Shown here: piece by piece, positions 17,228-26,423 of the stretch
How positions within the stretch are numbered: position 1 is the stretch's first letter
Layout: each line of letters opens with the position of its first letter
NCBI GenBank assembly: GCA_019695185.1
Contig: JAIBAN010000003.1
Span: forward strand, 28,501 to 92,500
DNA from: Blastocatellia bacterium
GTDB taxonomy: Bacteria; Acidobacteriota; Blastocatellia; Chloracidobacteriales; Chloracidobacteriaceae
Length of the DNA: 64,000 nucleotides
Reading direction: 5' to 3'
Made by a program: the position numbers and the translations under genes
The notes under the pieces: model-generated
Databases searched by the model: none
Told to the model about the DNA's origin: nothing
The model's input: the letters and a program-made list of their open reading frames with translations, nothing else

Positions 17228-18007
17228 ATGAAACAACCTGTGCCACATCGGACAAGCAAAAAAAGATGGCGGGAATACCTGTCTCAAAAGGGTTATGCCT
17301 TGTTGGGACTGATTATCTCGTTGGCAATTTTCGCCATTTTCGTCACGATGACGGCCCAGGACCAGCAGGCACGGGTGCAGCGGGCGTTGGAAGCCGAGTT
17401 TCTGCATCGCGGAAACGCCGTTGCCGAAGGAATTGCCCGTTACAACAACGGTGGCAGGCTGGGGCCACTCAACCCAGGCGGTTTGTTTGTCACCAAACTT
17501 GAAGACCTCAAAAAAGGGGTGGACATCAACGGTAAGCTGTTCCATTTCATTCGTCCGTCGGCCTTGCAGGACCCCATGTTTCATAGTGAAGAATGGGAAC
17601 CGGTGCGCGTCGGAGACCCTCGGATTCGCCAATATTTGCAGGAATATGCAGCCTATTATCGCCAGCCTATCCCGGTCAGCTATCAGGCCCTGACAAATTC
17701 GGTTGATTTTGAGGATGAAGACGATGACGACGATGATGACGACGATGATGACGATGATGGGGGAACCAACCAGACCGGAAGTCAGGGAGCCGGTGTTGGA
17801 ACCAGTACCTTTGGGGGAACCGGAACCGGGTCACAGCAACAACTGCTTCCCATTGTCGGGGTGATTAGCAAATCGAAGAAACTGGCATTTGCCCAGCAAT
17901 TGGGACGTGACAAAAAATATAACGAAATGTTGTTTTTGTATTTGCCGCCGCCCATGATTGTCCCCGAAGCCACCCTTCCCAACGGGAACGGCGAACAGAA
18001 GAACTGA
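17228..18007 (+). CDS. Type IV pilin/pseudopilin-like protein with a poly-Asp tract
   Basis: A 259-residue protein with a class III signal: a long basic leader (KKRWREYLSQKG) followed by YALLGLIISLAIFAIFV. The usual Glu at mature position 5 is replaced by Gly, as in some minor or GspK-like pseudopilins. Residues about 160-176 form an uninterrupted acidic run (FEDEDDD followed by ten more Asp) and then a Gly/Thr/Gln-rich low-complexity segment. The acidic tract could bind calcium. GAGGTGA precedes the ATG at 17228. It ends the pilN-O-P-like unit and is convergent with pcm. Confidence 0.7.
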   Translation: MKQPVPHRTSKKRWREYLSQKGYALLGLIISLAIFAIFVTMTAQDQQARVQRALEAEFLHRGNAVAEGIARYNNGGRLGPLNPGGLFVTKLEDLKKGVDINGKLFHFIRPSALQDPMFHSEEWEPVRVGDPRIRQYLQEYAAYYRQPIPVSYQALTNSVDFEDEDDDDDDDDDDDDDGGTNQTGSQGAGVGTSTFGGTGTGSQQQLLPIVGVISKSKKLAFAQQLGRDKKYNEMLFLYLPPPMIVPEATLPNGNGEQKN

Positions 18008-18105
18008 CAAGGCAACCGGGTGACAGGGTGACAATCCTTCTCTTGGTTGTCTTGTTTACTTGACTGCCTTCAAACCATTCAAACCCTTCAGACAGGGTCA
18101 CCCGG

Positions 18106-18810
18106 TCACCCCTTCAGTTCGGAAAAACCGTGCCGGCCAATCAGAGGAACAAACTTGACGGAACCGTGCATTTCCTGACGAAAACCTGATTCGGTTCGGG
18201 AAATGCGAATCAGGTGCTGTTCTTTATCATCCCCAACCGGCAGAACCAAATGTCCTCCCACAGCAAGCTGGTCCACCAGCGGTTGCGGCACCTCAGGCCC
18301 GGCGGCGGCGGCCAGAATCCCGTCATAGGGGGCAAATTGGCTCCATCCCCCCGTTCCATCAAAATTCTTCACAGTCGTATTGTGAAATCCCAAAGTTCGC
18401 ATCCGTGTCTGAGCCAATCGGGCCAGGGCCGGAATCCGTTCAATGGAAAAGACCTTGCCGGCCAACAAGGCCAAAACCGCTGTTTGATAACCGGAACCGG
18501 CACCAATTTCCAGAACCCGGCAGCCGGGTTTCAGTTCCAGCAACTCGGTCATCCGGGCCACAATATAAGGTTGTGAAATCGTCTGCCCGGCAGCAATCGG
18601 AAGGGCATGGTCGCCGTAGCTTTCCGACCGCAACGCCTCATCCACAAAAAACTCACGCGGAACCGTGCCGATGGCCTCCAGCACTGTTTCGTCACGGATT
18701 CCTTTTTCGCGCAATTGTTCGACCAAACGCTGCCGCAAACGGATGTAGCGAATGTCGGAAACGTATTCAGGATTGTCAGGCACATTGAGTGCTGATTTTG
18801 GGGGAGCCAT
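18106..18810 (-). CDS. pcm: Protein-L-isoaspartate O-methyltransferase
   Basis: A 234-residue SAM-dependent enzyme that methylates isoaspartyl residues for repair of damaged proteins. The substrate-side motifs VPREFFVDEALRSESYGDHALPI and GQTISQPYIVARM, cut here for length, are followed by the SAM motif VLEIGAGSGYQTAVLA and by GGHLVLPVG near the C terminus. Length and order match the family. The start at 18810 follows directly from the conserved N-terminal helix. Confidence 0.94.
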   Translation of the reverse strand: MAPPKSALNVPDNPEYVSDIRYIRLRQRLVEQLREKGIRDETVLEAIGTVPREFFVDEALRSESYGDHALPIAAGQTISQPYIVARMTELLELKPGCRVLEIGAGSGYQTAVLALLAGKVFSIERIPALARLAQTRMRTLGFHNTTVKNFDGTGGWSQFAPYDGILAAAAGPEVPQPLVDQLAVGGHLVLPVGDDKEQHLIRISRTESGFRQEMHGSVKFVPLIGRHGFSELKG

Positions 18811-18828
18811 AAGTCTCTTTGTCTGGGG

Positions 18829-18977
18829 AGTCTTGAGGGTCTGGGAAGGCTTGGGAGTCTGAAGAAGTGAACCGTAACAGGTAAATAGTAACAGGATTGT
18901 TTCTTGTCACTTGTCACCTGTCACTTGTTTTTGACTCCCAAGACTCCCTAAACCCTCAAGACTCCCAAGACTGTTTT
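18829..18977. repeat. Inverted word-repeat region between pcm and the cNMP-binding gene
   Basis: Words GGGAGTCTTGAGGG and GGCTTGGGAGTCTG at 18836-18863 face their complements CAAGACTCC and CCCTCAAGACTCCC at 18936-18972. Between them lie period-8 repeats of TTGTCACT (about 18903-18928). No gene is visible in this stretch. Confidence 0.7.
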
Positions 18978-19643
18978 TTACCTTTCAAACCAATCATCCA
19001 ATGACTTCTCGGCCCTCAGGTAGCCATCCAATGCCGCCACCATATCACCATGACTGGAAAGCAGTTCGTGGGCGGTGGCTGAGGCGCGGTCCACCAAAGC
19101 CGCCTTCTCGGATGAATTGGTCAGGAATCCGTCGCTCAGACCGCTCAAATTGTCGCGGATGGAGCACAAAAAGCGGAACGTCCGGATAAAGGCATCCCAG
19201 GTACGAATACTCGGCAGTTCCCGCGAAGCCTGGGCAATGCCTTTCAGAAGTTCACCCATCGAGGTTTGAATGACCGTGTAGTTTTTGTTGGCTGAGATAA
19301 TCAGGACACAGTGTTTGCCAATTTGACTGATGATGGTATTAAAGATCATTGGCGTAATCGAAGGGTCGCCGCTGTCAAACAGTTGTTTGACCAGAACCGC
19401 CGAATATTCCGTCACCACAGTATTGTCTTCAAGCGCATAGACCGTGGCGGTCCGGCGCGGACTTTGACCTTCCAGGGTGAAAATTGCCGTCTCGCCCAAA
19501 ATCATTTTGGGGAGGACTTGACCGATGATACCTTTTTCCGTTCGGACGCCAAGTTTTCCCTGGTCCACAATGGCGATATTGCGGGCCGGGTCACCCGCCT
19601 CCCAAAGCAGCGCATCTTTTGATAGCATCAGCTTACGATTCAT
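18978..19643 (-). CDS. Cyclic nucleotide-binding domain protein
   Basis: A 221-residue soluble protein. The first 120 residues fit a CRP-type beta-roll: LLWEAGDPARNIAIVDQGKLGV, GQVLPKMILGETAIFTLEG and RRTATVYALEDNTVV, where GET and the downstream Arg are the usual phosphate-binding positions. There is no helix-turn-helix; the rest is helical (DNLSGLSDGFLTNSS and on), so it is not a CRP-like transcription factor. The ATG at 19643 is preceded by GGAGGT; a longer frame to 19796 lacks a ribosome site. It is divergent from an adenylate cyclase gene, which makes a ligand-receptor pair plausible. Confidence 0.75.
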   Translation of the reverse strand: MNRKLMLSKDALLWEAGDPARNIAIVDQGKLGVRTEKGIIGQVLPKMILGETAIFTLEGQSPRRTATVYALEDNTVVTEYSAVLVKQLFDSGDPSITPMIFNTIISQIGKHCVLIISANKNYTVIQTSMGELLKGIAQASRELPSIRTWDAFIRTFRFLCSIRDNLSGLSDGFLTNSSEKAALVDRASATAHELLSSHGDMVAALDGYLRAEKSLDDWFER

Positions 19644-19877
19644 GCCGAAACCTCCATGAGATTTTTTAGGGCAAGAGTGGCTTGGATATCGCCGAAATGC
19701 GGTGTCCGGCGTAGCGAAACGCACTGTTTGCAATGTATGGTGTGTGAAGCTTGTGTGGGCGCACGGTTGAACGCAATGCGTGTTTCCTGGTAACAATATA
19801 TCCGCTCAAGTTTCTTGTGCAAGCACAAGGACGGACAGCGTTTTTTTCCCAAATTCGGCTGAGGAAAGTCCGCACCC

Positions 19878-21491
19878 ATGGCCTACCTGATCCTCAATCC
19901 CGGCGCAACCGACAATAAAATCTTTGACCTCAAACCGGGTCGCAATCTCATCGGACGCTCTGAGGGCAACGATATTGTGATCCTGCACGCCAGCCTTTCC
20001 CGCCGCCATGCCTGTATTGAAGTGATGGGCGACCAATGTACGGTGGTTGACCTCGGAAGCAGCAACGGAACCTTTGTCAACGATGCGCCGGTTAGCCAGC
20101 CCCGTATGCTCCAGGATAAGGATTCAGTCCGGTGCGGCGATGTGACATTTGTTTTTGTGCAGGGCTTGATGAGCTTCGTTCAGGGGCACACCATTGTCAA
20201 ACAAATTGCCCCTGAGGCCACCCGTGTCATGATGAAAGACCTGATTGCCGAAGGGCAACAGGCACTTGCCGGGGCGCTTAAACTCAAAAACCGGGAATCT
20301 GACAAACGGGCGACCGACAAGCTTCACATCCTGCTCAAAGTGACGGAAATCCTTTCCTCCCCCGAAGATATCGAGCGCCTGCTGCAAAAAACCCTCGAAC
20401 TGCTGTTTGACATTATGAATGTTGACCGGGCCGCGATTCTGATGGTCAACCCCGTTTCCGGAGAACCGGAACTGAAAGCCATGAAAACCGGGCAGCGGTT
20501 GAGTGAAAAACCCTACAGTCGCAACATTATTGACCATGTGCTCAAACAGGGGGTGGGGGTGCTGTCCTCCGATGCCCGGCTGGACCCGCGTTTTTCCAAG
20601 GCCGAATCCATTGTGTCGCAATCCATCCAGGCCCTGATGTGTGTTCCGCTCAAACCCCGTGACAAAGTGATTGGCGTGCTGTATGTGGATAACCTCTCGA
20701 TGGCAAACCTGTTTTCCGAAGAAGACCTGGAATTCCTGACCGGGTTTGCCAATCAGGCAGCAATTTCGATTGAAAACTCACAGCTCTATAAGCAAATCGA
20801 AGATGAGGCGGTTTTACGCAACAACTTTCTGCGTTTTTTTCCGCCCACGGTGATTCAGGAAATTTCCCACGCCAAAGATATCTTTCTGGGAGCAATTGAA
20901 ACGGAAATCACGGCCCTCTTTTCCGACATCAGCGGTTTTACCGAAATGTCTTCCAAAATGGAGCCACGGGCCATTGTTGACCTCTTAAATGCCTACTTCC
21001 CGCCAATGGCCGAAGTCGTTTTTCACCAGGGAGGAACCCTCGAAAAATATATCGGCGACGCCTTGCTGGCCGTCTGGGGTGCGCCCATCCGGAACGATGA
21101 CGACGCTGACCGGGCGGTCTGGGCCGCCATTCACATGCAACACCTGCTCGGCAAGTTTAACGAGGAATGGGCCAAACCACGGAACCTGCACCTCCAGATT
21201 CACATTGGGCTCAACACAGGCAAAGTGGCGGCTGGGAATATCGGTTCGAAAGATTATATTCAATATGCCACAATCGGAGACACCACCAATGTGGCCAGCC
21301 GGATTTGCAGCGCCGCCGAATCAGGGGAAATTTTAATTGCTGAAAGCACGTTTCAGCGGCTGGTGGACAAATCGCTGCCGCTGGAACCGTTACCGCCGGT
21401 TTCCGTCAAGGGCAAGGACAAGCCGCTCTCCCTGTATCGGATTGATTGGAAAAAACTGGATAAAATTGACCTTTCAACCACCATGATGTGA
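19878..21491 (+). CDS. FHA-GAF-class III adenylate/guanylate cyclase
   Basis: A 537-residue soluble signalling enzyme. An FHA domain (1-90; RNLIGRSEGNDIVI, LSRRHACIEV, DLGSSNGTFVND) should bind phosphothreonine peptides. A GAF domain (about 145-310; ERLLQKTLELLFDIMNVDRA, LMCVPLKPRDKVIGVLYVDN) is a likely ligand sensor. The catalytic domain (about 345-520) has both metal-binding Asp residues (LFSDISGFTEM and EKYIGDALLAVWG) and the transition-state Asn/Arg (TTNVASRICSAAE), so it should be active. Substrate choice between ATP and GTP is not settled here. It is divergent from the cNMP-binding protein gene. Confidence 0.92.
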   Translation: MAYLILNPGATDNKIFDLKPGRNLIGRSEGNDIVILHASLSRRHACIEVMGDQCTVVDLGSSNGTFVNDAPVSQPRMLQDKDSVRCGDVTFVFVQGLMSFVQGHTIVKQIAPEATRVMMKDLIAEGQQALAGALKLKNRESDKRATDKLHILLKVTEILSSPEDIERLLQKTLELLFDIMNVDRAAILMVNPVSGEPELKAMKTGQRLSEKPYSRNIIDHVLKQGVGVLSSDARLDPRFSKAESIVSQSIQALMCVPLKPRDKVIGVLYVDNLSMANLFSEEDLEFLTGFANQAAISIENSQLYKQIEDEAVLRNNFLRFFPPTVIQEISHAKDIFLGAIETEITALFSDISGFTEMSSKMEPRAIVDLLNAYFPPMAEVVFHQGGTLEKYIGDALLAVWGAPIRNDDDADRAVWAAIHMQHLLGKFNEEWAKPRNLHLQIHIGLNTGKVAAGNIGSKDYIQYATIGDTTNVASRICSAAESGEILIAESTFQRLVDKSLPLEPLPPVSVKGKDKPLSLYRIDWKKLDKIDLSTTMM

Positions 21492-21502
21492 AGGTTGGGT
21501 CT

Positions 21503-21558
21503 GGGTTCAGGGTTCAAGGTTCAGGGTTCAGGGTTCAGGGTTCAGGGTTCAGGGTTCA
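21503..21558. repeat. (GGGTTCA)n tandem repeat, eight copies
   Basis: Eight contiguous 7-bp units begin 11 bases after the cyclase stop; one reads AGGTTCA. The complementary array (TGAACCC words) lies at 21646-21705, so the two can pair as a long imperfect hairpin. Confidence 0.92.
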
Positions 21559-21645
21559 GGGTTTTCGAATACTGAATGTTCGGGATTTTGATCTGGTCCG
21601 TAAATTCTCAATTCTCAACCTCCAACGAAAACCCACCCTCAACGC

Positions 21646-21705
21646 CTGAACCCTGAACTCTGAACCCCAGCCCCCAGACCCTGAACCCGGAACCCGGAAC
21701 CCGGA
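21646..21705. repeat. Complementary (TGAACCC)n array
   Basis: Degenerate copies of CTGAACCC and GGAACCC run up to six bases before the next start codon. Together with the array at 21503-21558 they form inverted arms around an 87-base spacer. Confidence 0.8.
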
Positions 21706-21710
21706 AAGTT

Positions 21711-23600
21711 ATGACCTCACCGCTCCGCTGGAAAACACGTTACAAATCCAAACGGGTTACGGCTGAAACCGCCGTGGCCGGAATCAGGCGCGGGCAACGG
21801 GTTTTTATCGGGTCCGGAGCGGCTGAACCGCAGTTGCTGGTCATGGCACTGGTCAAACGGGGATTTGAGCTGGCTGATACGGAAATCATTCATTTGCAGA
21901 CGCTGGGCATCGCACCTTACACGGATTCCTCGTTTACCAATGTTTTCCGCCACAATGCGCTCTTCATCGGCCCCAACGTCCGCAGCGCCGTTTTTGAAGG
22001 TCGAGCTGATTACACACCGATTTTTCTTTCTGAAATTCCCCGCTTGTTTCGTTCGCGCCGCCTGCCCCTGGATGTGGCCTTGATTCAGGTCAGCCCGCCG
22101 GACGCGCATGGGTTTTGCAGCCTGGGGGTTTCGGTGGATATTGTCAAAGCAGCGGTTGAAAGTGCCCCGGTTATCATTGCCGAAGTCAACCCCAACATGC
22201 CACGCACCTTTGGCGACAGTTTTCTGCATGTGGACCGATTGACCCACCTGGTTGAAACCACTATGCCTCTGTTGGAATCGGTTCCGGCAGAAACCGACGA
22301 GGTTTCCCAGCAAATCGGCATCAATGTGGCCAAACTGGTGGATAACGGAGCCACCCTCCAGGTCGGCGGGGGGCGAATTCCCAATGCCGTCCTGCAAGCC
22401 CTGGGTGACCGGCGGGACCTGGGCATTCATACCGAGTTTTTTTCCGATGGCCTGCTCGACCTGATTGAATCCGGTGCCGTGACCGGGGCGCGCAAGGAAT
22501 TCCTGCCAGGGAAAATTGTGACCAGTTTTTGCAAAGGAACCAACCGGCTCTATCGCTTCGTCCATGACAATCCGCTGGTTGAGTTTCATCCTTCGGATTT
22601 GGTCAATGACCCGTTTCGGATTGCCCAAAATCCGAAAATGGTAGCCATCAATTCGGCCATCGAAGTGGATTTGACCGGTCAGGTCTGTGCCGACAGCATT
22701 GGATTCCGGTTTTACAGCGGGATTGGCGGGCAGGTGGATTTTATGCGCGGAGCGGCACGCTCCCCTGGCGGAAAGCCTGTGATTGTGCTCCCCTCCGCAA
22801 CCAAAGACGGACAGATTTCGCGGATTGTGGCCCAGCTTCACGAAGGGGCCGGGGTTGTCACCACCCGTGGCGATGTGCATTTTGTCGTGACGGAATATGG
22901 AATTGCCGATTTATGGGGAAAATCCGTGCGGGACCGCGCCCTCGCGCTGATTTCGATTGCTCATCCCAAGTTTCGGGCGGAACTGTTGGAGGCCGCCAAA
23001 CGCCAGCATCTGGTTTACCAGGACCAACTGCTGCCCCCTCCCTTTATTTCTCCGGCTGACTGGTCCGCTCATGTGACTTTGCCCGACGGAACTCCGGTTT
23101 ACCTGCGACCGATTCGTCCGACTGATGAAACCATGATGAAGGATTTGTTCTATTCCCTTTCGGAACAAACGATTTATCAGCGGTTTTTCCGCCCCATCAA
23201 AGCCATGCCGCACCCGACCCTGCAAAAACTGGTCAACCTCGACTATCGGAAAGAAGTTGCCATTGTGGGAACGGTTTGTGATACGCCGGAATGTCGGTTT
23301 GAACCGGACGGCGAGCGAATTATTGCTGTTGGACGCTATGTGGTTGACCCGGAAACCAAACTGGCAGACATGGCTTTTGTGGTGCAGGATGCCTTTCAGG
23401 GCCGGGGGCTGGGAACCATTCTGCTCCAGCATTTGGCCAAAATCGCTCAAGTCCAAGGAGTGGCCGGTGTTTCGGCTGACATTCTGGCAGCCAACAAACC
23501 CATGCTGCATGTCTTTCACAAACTGGGATACAAAATGGAAACAACTCTTTCCGGCGGGGTTTATCACGTTGAGTTTCATTTGAACGGAACGCGGAATTGA
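21711..23600 (+). CDS. Acetyl-CoA hydrolase/CoA-transferase fused to a GNAT acetyltransferase
   Basis: A 629-residue two-domain protein. Residues 1-430 are a family I CoA-transferase/acetyl-CoA hydrolase of the Cat1/AbfT type; the likely catalytic Glu is in AINSAIEVDLTGQV, with IGGQVDFMRGAARSPGGKP and EYGIADLWGKS following. Residues about 445-625 are a GNAT domain (PVYLRPIRPTDETMMKDLF, AFVVQDAFQGRGLGTILLQHL), whose QGRGLG loop should bind acetyl-CoA. The fusion resembles the way GNAT domains are joined to acyl-CoA synthetases in protein acetylation, but which protein is the target is unknown. The thioesterase gene follows by 51 bases. Confidence 0.85.
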   Translation: MTSPLRWKTRYKSKRVTAETAVAGIRRGQRVFIGSGAAEPQLLVMALVKRGFELADTEIIHLQTLGIAPYTDSSFTNVFRHNALFIGPNVRSAVFEGRADYTPIFLSEIPRLFRSRRLPLDVALIQVSPPDAHGFCSLGVSVDIVKAAVESAPVIIAEVNPNMPRTFGDSFLHVDRLTHLVETTMPLLESVPAETDEVSQQIGINVAKLVDNGATLQVGGGRIPNAVLQALGDRRDLGIHTEFFSDGLLDLIESGAVTGARKEFLPGKIVTSFCKGTNRLYRFVHDNPLVEFHPSDLVNDPFRIAQNPKMVAINSAIEVDLTGQVCADSIGFRFYSGIGGQVDFMRGAARSPGGKPVIVLPSATKDGQISRIVAQLHEGAGVVTTRGDVHFVVTEYGIADLWGKSVRDRALALISIAHPKFRAELLEAAKRQHLVYQDQLLPPPFISPADWSAHVTLPDGTPVYLRPIRPTDETMMKDLFYSLSEQTIYQRFFRPIKAMPHPTLQKLVNLDYRKEVAIVGTVCDTPECRFEPDGERIIAVGRYVVDPETKLADMAFVVQDAFQGRGLGTILLQHLAKIAQVQGVAGVSADILAANKPMLHVFHKLGYKMETTLSGGVYHVEFHLNGTRN

Positions 23601-23651
23601 AGCCGGTCTGTTTCAAAGCCTGAATTTTTTCCCAATGAAAGGAATCTTTCA

Positions 23652-24092
23652 GTGACCACATCGTTTTCAAAAACGTTTTTTGCCCGCTGGGGCGATATGG
23701 ATTTCAACGCACATTTTCGTAATACAGCCTTTTTGGACACGGCAGGAGACGTTCGGATGCTCTATTTTGCCGAACATGGCTTTCCCATGAGCGAGTTTGA
23801 GCGCCTCAGAATCGGCCCGGTGATTTTACGGGATGAGCTTGATTATTTTCGGGAAATCCGCCTGCTTGAATCTTTTACGGTCACCATGGTGATGGCCGGA
23901 CTCACCCCTGACGCAGGCCGTTTTTTCCTGCGCAACGAATTTTTTCGTCCTGACGGAAAGCGGATTGCCCAGGTCACCAGCCACGGAGGCTGGCTTGATT
24001 TGACCACCCGCAAACTGACCGCACCGCCGGAAAAACTGGCCAGCCTGCTTCATTCCCTGGAAAAAACCTCGGACTTCCGCACCCTGGAGTAA
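23652..24092 (+). CDS. Hotdog-fold acyl-CoA thioesterase (4HBT type)
   Basis: A 146-residue single hotdog domain. The N-terminal SKTFFARWGDMDFNAHFRNT holds the Asp and the Asn-His of the 4-hydroxybenzoyl-CoA thioesterase active-site loop (DMDFNAH). The central helix is FLDTAGDVRMLYFAEHGF. It starts at GTG 23652 with AAAGGA upstream. It follows the CoA-transferase/GNAT gene on the same strand and may act on the same acyl-CoA pool. Confidence 0.82.
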   Translation: MTTSFSKTFFARWGDMDFNAHFRNTAFLDTAGDVRMLYFAEHGFPMSEFERLRIGPVILRDELDYFREIRLLESFTVTMVMAGLTPDAGRFFLRNEFFRPDGKRIAQVTSHGGWLDLTTRKLTAPPEKLASLLHSLEKTSDFRTLE

Positions 24093-24203
24093 CCCAGCAC
24101 TCCCAACTGGAGCGGAGTCAGCGTTACGCCTTCCGGCGTGATGTTTGATAAATTCTTGAAAAATAAAGAAAAAAGCTCACCCCTGAAGGCGCAACTCTGA
24201 CTT

Positions 24204-25160
24204 TTAGGTGGTACGCAGTTCGTGGGCAACTTCGCGGGCGGTTTGGCGGGCTTTTTCAATATCTTCGGGTGCATAGGAAATTGCCCCGACCACGGCGTGG
24301 CCGCCGCCGCCGTAGCGTTCACAAATGTTAGCCAGATTATGGGTCCGGTCCTGACCGTTCCAGGGGTTGTACCCGATGGAAACCTTTGAACGCAGTTTTC
24401 CACGGCTGACCCCGACGCTGTAACGGGCCTGTGGAAACAGACAGTAGGCAATGAATTTATTGTAGCCTTCGATGTCATGCTCGCTGACATCAAAAAGCAC
24501 CACGCCGTTGGAGCACTCTCCGGCATTGCGGATGATGTCCACCGCCTGATTGTGCCGCTCAAGGAGCGGTTGAAACACCGCCTGTACCCGCGCATCACCG
24601 GCAACTTCCGCCAGGGAGTGGTCTTGCAGCAGCGTGATGATGTGGTGAAGCAGCGCCGCATCCCGGCCCGATTCAATCACCAGCGCAATCTGGGTGGCTG
24701 GGGATTTGAGACTGATGGCATTTTCCGCCGTTTCATATTGCGCCCCGTCAATCAAATCGGCCCAGGCAATCATGTCCGCCAGTTCAGGCATGGGGCAATT
24801 GAACTTTTCCCGTGCAATGTCGGCAATAAACTTGGTACAGGATTTATAATACGGGTCGTAAAACTTGCGCCCACTGTGGTCGGCCCGGAAATGCCCCTCA
24901 TCTTCCGGACACAGGAACGCGCTTTGATGGTGGTCAAACCACCAGGTCAGATTTTCGTGGCTGTTGTATTTGAAATCCACAATGGCATGGATGTCGGCGT
25001 CAAACACATCGTCGTCGAACATCTTGCCCGGCTTGTGGGTCAGGCCGTGATAGGTAAATTCGGCCTGGGCATCAAACGCCTGACGATAAAAGCGGGAAAA
25101 AACGGCTGCCGAGCACGCCCCGTCAAAACAGTTATCGTGATAAAGAACTTTGACTTTCAT
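24204..25160 (-). CDS. DHH-family phosphoesterase
   Basis: A 318-residue metal-dependent phosphoesterase. Motif I is LYHDNCFDGACSAAVF, motif II is a short VDF strand, motif III is WWFDHHQ (the DHH signature) and the DHHA1-like C terminus has RYGGGGHAVVGAI. The family includes NrnA/NrnB oligoribonucleases and cyclic-dinucleotide phosphodiesterases; which one applies is not clear. It is the last gene of the minus-strand block that begins with dnaE, 61 bases after thrC. Confidence 0.85.
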   Translation of the reverse strand: MKVKVLYHDNCFDGACSAAVFSRFYRQAFDAQAEFTYHGLTHKPGKMFDDDVFDADIHAIVDFKYNSHENLTWWFDHHQSAFLCPEDEGHFRADHSGRKFYDPYYKSCTKFIADIAREKFNCPMPELADMIAWADLIDGAQYETAENAISLKSPATQIALVIESGRDAALLHHIITLLQDHSLAEVAGDARVQAVFQPLLERHNQAVDIIRNAGECSNGVVLFDVSEHDIEGYNKFIAYCLFPQARYSVGVSRGKLRSKVSIGYNPWNGQDRTHNLANICERYGGGGHAVVGAISYAPEDIEKARQTAREVAHELRTT

Positions 25161-25221
25161 AGCTGTGTGAGAGAGCTTCCAGTGTATCCGGTTTTAGTCG
25201 AAATTTTGCGAACCGCACAAT

Positions 25222-26400
25222 TTACACCATTCCCGCATAGCTCTCCAAATATTTAACGCCGGCCCCGGTGTTGAAGATAACCACTGTTTCCTCCGGCTGG
25301 ACCAGTCCTGCCGCCCGTAATTCCCTGAGGGCCGGCAGACAGGCGGCTCCCTCCGGTGCAACAAAGAGACCTTCCAGGGCTCCGATTTCACGTGTTGCGG
25401 CCAACAGCTCCGCATCCGTGACGGCAATGGCCCGGCCTTGCGAGGCATAGAGCGCATCCAGAATCAGCGTATCCGCCAATGGTCGCGGCACGCGCAACCC
25501 TGACGCGGTGGTGGCGGCATTCAAAAATTCATCAGCCCGGCGCTCGCCTTTTTCAAACGCCCGGACAATCGGCGCGCACCCGGCAGCCTGGACCGAAATC
25601 ATGCGCGGACGTTTGGAATCAATCCAGCCCATGGCTTCCATTTCGTCGAAGGCTTTCCACATGCCGATGAGTCCGGTTCCGCCGCCGGTTGGATACAAAA
25701 TGACATCCGGCAGGGTCCAGTCGAGCTGTTCGGCGAGTTCGTAACCCAGGGTTTTTTTGCCTTCAACCCGGTACGGCTCTTTGAGTGTGGACATCTCAAA
25801 CCAGCCTTCGGCCTCCTTGCGGGCGGCAATCATTTTGCCGCAGTCGGTAATCAGTCCGTCCACCAGCGTCACAAATGCGCCGGTCTGTTCGCATTCGATG
25901 ACGTTGGCCTTGGGTGTGTCCTGGGGAATGAAAATATGCGCTTCCATTCCGGCCCGCGCAGCATAGGCGGCCATCGCCCCGCCTGCATTTCCGGCGGAAG
26001 GAACGGCCAGCTTCCTGATACCAAGCTCTTTGGCCATCGAAACGGCGGTGGTCATGCCCCGTGCCTTGAAGCTCTGCGTCGGGTTGACCGACTCGTCTTT
26101 GATGAAAAGCCGTTCCAGTCCGACTTTGGCCGCCAGCCGGGGAACCGGCAGCAGCGGTGTGTCGCCTTCCCCCAATGTCACGATGTTTTCGTCATGCACC
26201 ACGGGCAGCACTTCCCGAAACCGCCAGAGCCCGCCGCGTCGGGTTCGGAGGGATTCTTTGGTGAGTGTCTCGCTCGCCCGTTTCAAATCGTAGCGGGGAA
26301 AGAGCGGCTTGCCGCATGCAGTGCAAAGATTGTGAATTTTTCCGGCTTCGTACTGCGCCGGACAGGCGGTGCATTCAAGATGAGTAAGAGTGGTTGACAT
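25222..26400 (-). CDS. thrC: Threonine synthase
   Basis: A 392-residue PLP enzyme converting O-phosphohomoserine to threonine. A Cys-rich N-terminal ribbon ([19 protein letters not shown], then [13 protein letters not shown]) is typical of the group with a zinc-ribbon start. The PLP lysine is in [11 protein letters not shown], the phosphate loop in [18 protein letters not shown] and a second Gly-rich loop in [15 protein letters not shown]. The ATG at 26400 is used. It lies 23 bases after the GNAT gene in the same direction. Confidence 0.92.
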   Translation of the reverse strand: MSTTLTHLECTACPAQYEAGKIHNLCTACGKPLFPRYDLKRASETLTKESLRTRRGGLWRFREVLPVVHDENIVTLGEGDTPLLPVPRLAAKVGLERLFIKDESVNPTQSFKARGMTTAVSMAKELGIRKLAVPSAGNAGGAMAAYAARAGMEAHIFIPQDTPKANVIECEQTGAFVTLVDGLITDCGKMIAARKEAEGWFEMSTLKEPYRVEGKKTLGYELAEQLDWTLPDVILYPTGGGTGLIGMWKAFDEMEAMGWIDSKRPRMISVQAAGCAPIVRAFEKGERRADEFLNAATTASGLRVPRPLADTLILDALYASQGRAIAVTDAELLAATREIGALEGLFVAPEGAACLPALRELRAAGLVQPEETVVIFNTGAGVKYLESYAGMV

Positions 26401-26423
26401 GGATATACGTGAAAGACTGAGGT

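Noticed and set aside
21503..21558. Telomere-like repeat (GGGTTCA resembles TTAGGG)
   Set aside because: It is internal to the sequence, short, and one of several different words in the same kind of place; nothing suggests a replicon end.
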